The notes under the pieces were generated by a model. The model was not told where the DNA came from and ran no database searches. It saw only the letters and a program-made list of their open reading frames with translations. Below are positions 34,637 through 35,085 of a DNA stretch of 35,085 nt, piece after piece (position 1 is the first letter of the stretch; each line of letters begins with the position of its first letter). This DNA is from Rhodoferax sp. GTDB taxonomy: Bacteria > Pseudomonadota > Gammaproteobacteria > Burkholderiales > Burkholderiaceae_C. The DNA is taken from positions 1-35,085 of the forward strand of contig JAUSNJ010000051.1 in the NCBI GenBank assembly GCA_030645355.1, in the 5' to 3' direction. A program made the translations under genes and the position numbers.

Positions 34637-35085
<449 letters not shown>

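Overview
The window looks like the chromosome of a betaproteobacterium of the family Comamonadaceae (Rhodoferax/Polaromonas-like). The reasons are high GC, the gene order folC-dedD-cvpA-purF-metZ-gltX, a complete rfbBDAC set, and protein sequences of that type throughout. This placement rests on recognising gene order and protein families, not on a database search. TAG is used as an ordinary stop by several intact genes, so the standard bacterial code applies.

Layout. (1) 1-3700 is a small integrated element. A P4-type tyrosine integrase lies at its right end. A leftward gene string follows: a small helix-turn-helix protein, an unknown protein, a RadC-like JAMM protein, a 39-codon ORF and an AT-richer unknown gene cut by the window edge. 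Between the HTH gene and the integrase is a gene-free stretch with a perfect 18-bp inverted repeat, a perfect DnaA box and a helically phased GTCCCCTA array. (2) 3800-9130 carries two lipoproteins, the dTDP-L-rhamnose operon rfbB-rfbD-rfbA-rfbC and a PAP2 phosphatase. (3) 9190-12770 carries a REC-DUF3369-HD-GYP response regulator, an NAD-dependent epimerase-like protein and a ferredoxin-NAD(P)H reductase. (4) 12816-16371 is a livHMGF branched-chain amino acid ABC transporter without an adjacent binding-protein gene. (5) 16645-21549 carries rarA, a 706-residue acetyl-CoA hydrolase/transferase and a methyltransferase. (6) 21608-21959 is a tRNA cluster, in transcription order Ala(GGC), Glu(TTC), Asp(GTC). 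(7) 22056-28805 is a leftward run folC-dedD-cvpA-purF-metZ-gltX. (8) 29218-33326 carries a TldD/PmbA (TldE) pair and a YeeE/YedE sulfur transporter. (9) 33446 to the end carries an ArsC-family reductase, a SugE-type guanidinium exporter, ppnP and the start of argG, which has an in-frame amber codon at position 35.

The most interesting signal is not a gene. Six copies of a 43-nt element share the layout GCTA-N9-TAGC-N20-GGGCTA with no length variation. Three are intergenic (29161, 32014, 34593). Three lie inside reading frames without breaking them (rfbD, rarA, folC). A separate 300-bp palindrome-rich block lies between folC and pmbA. Together they suggest families of small dispersed repeats that shape both intergenic regions and proteins in this genome.
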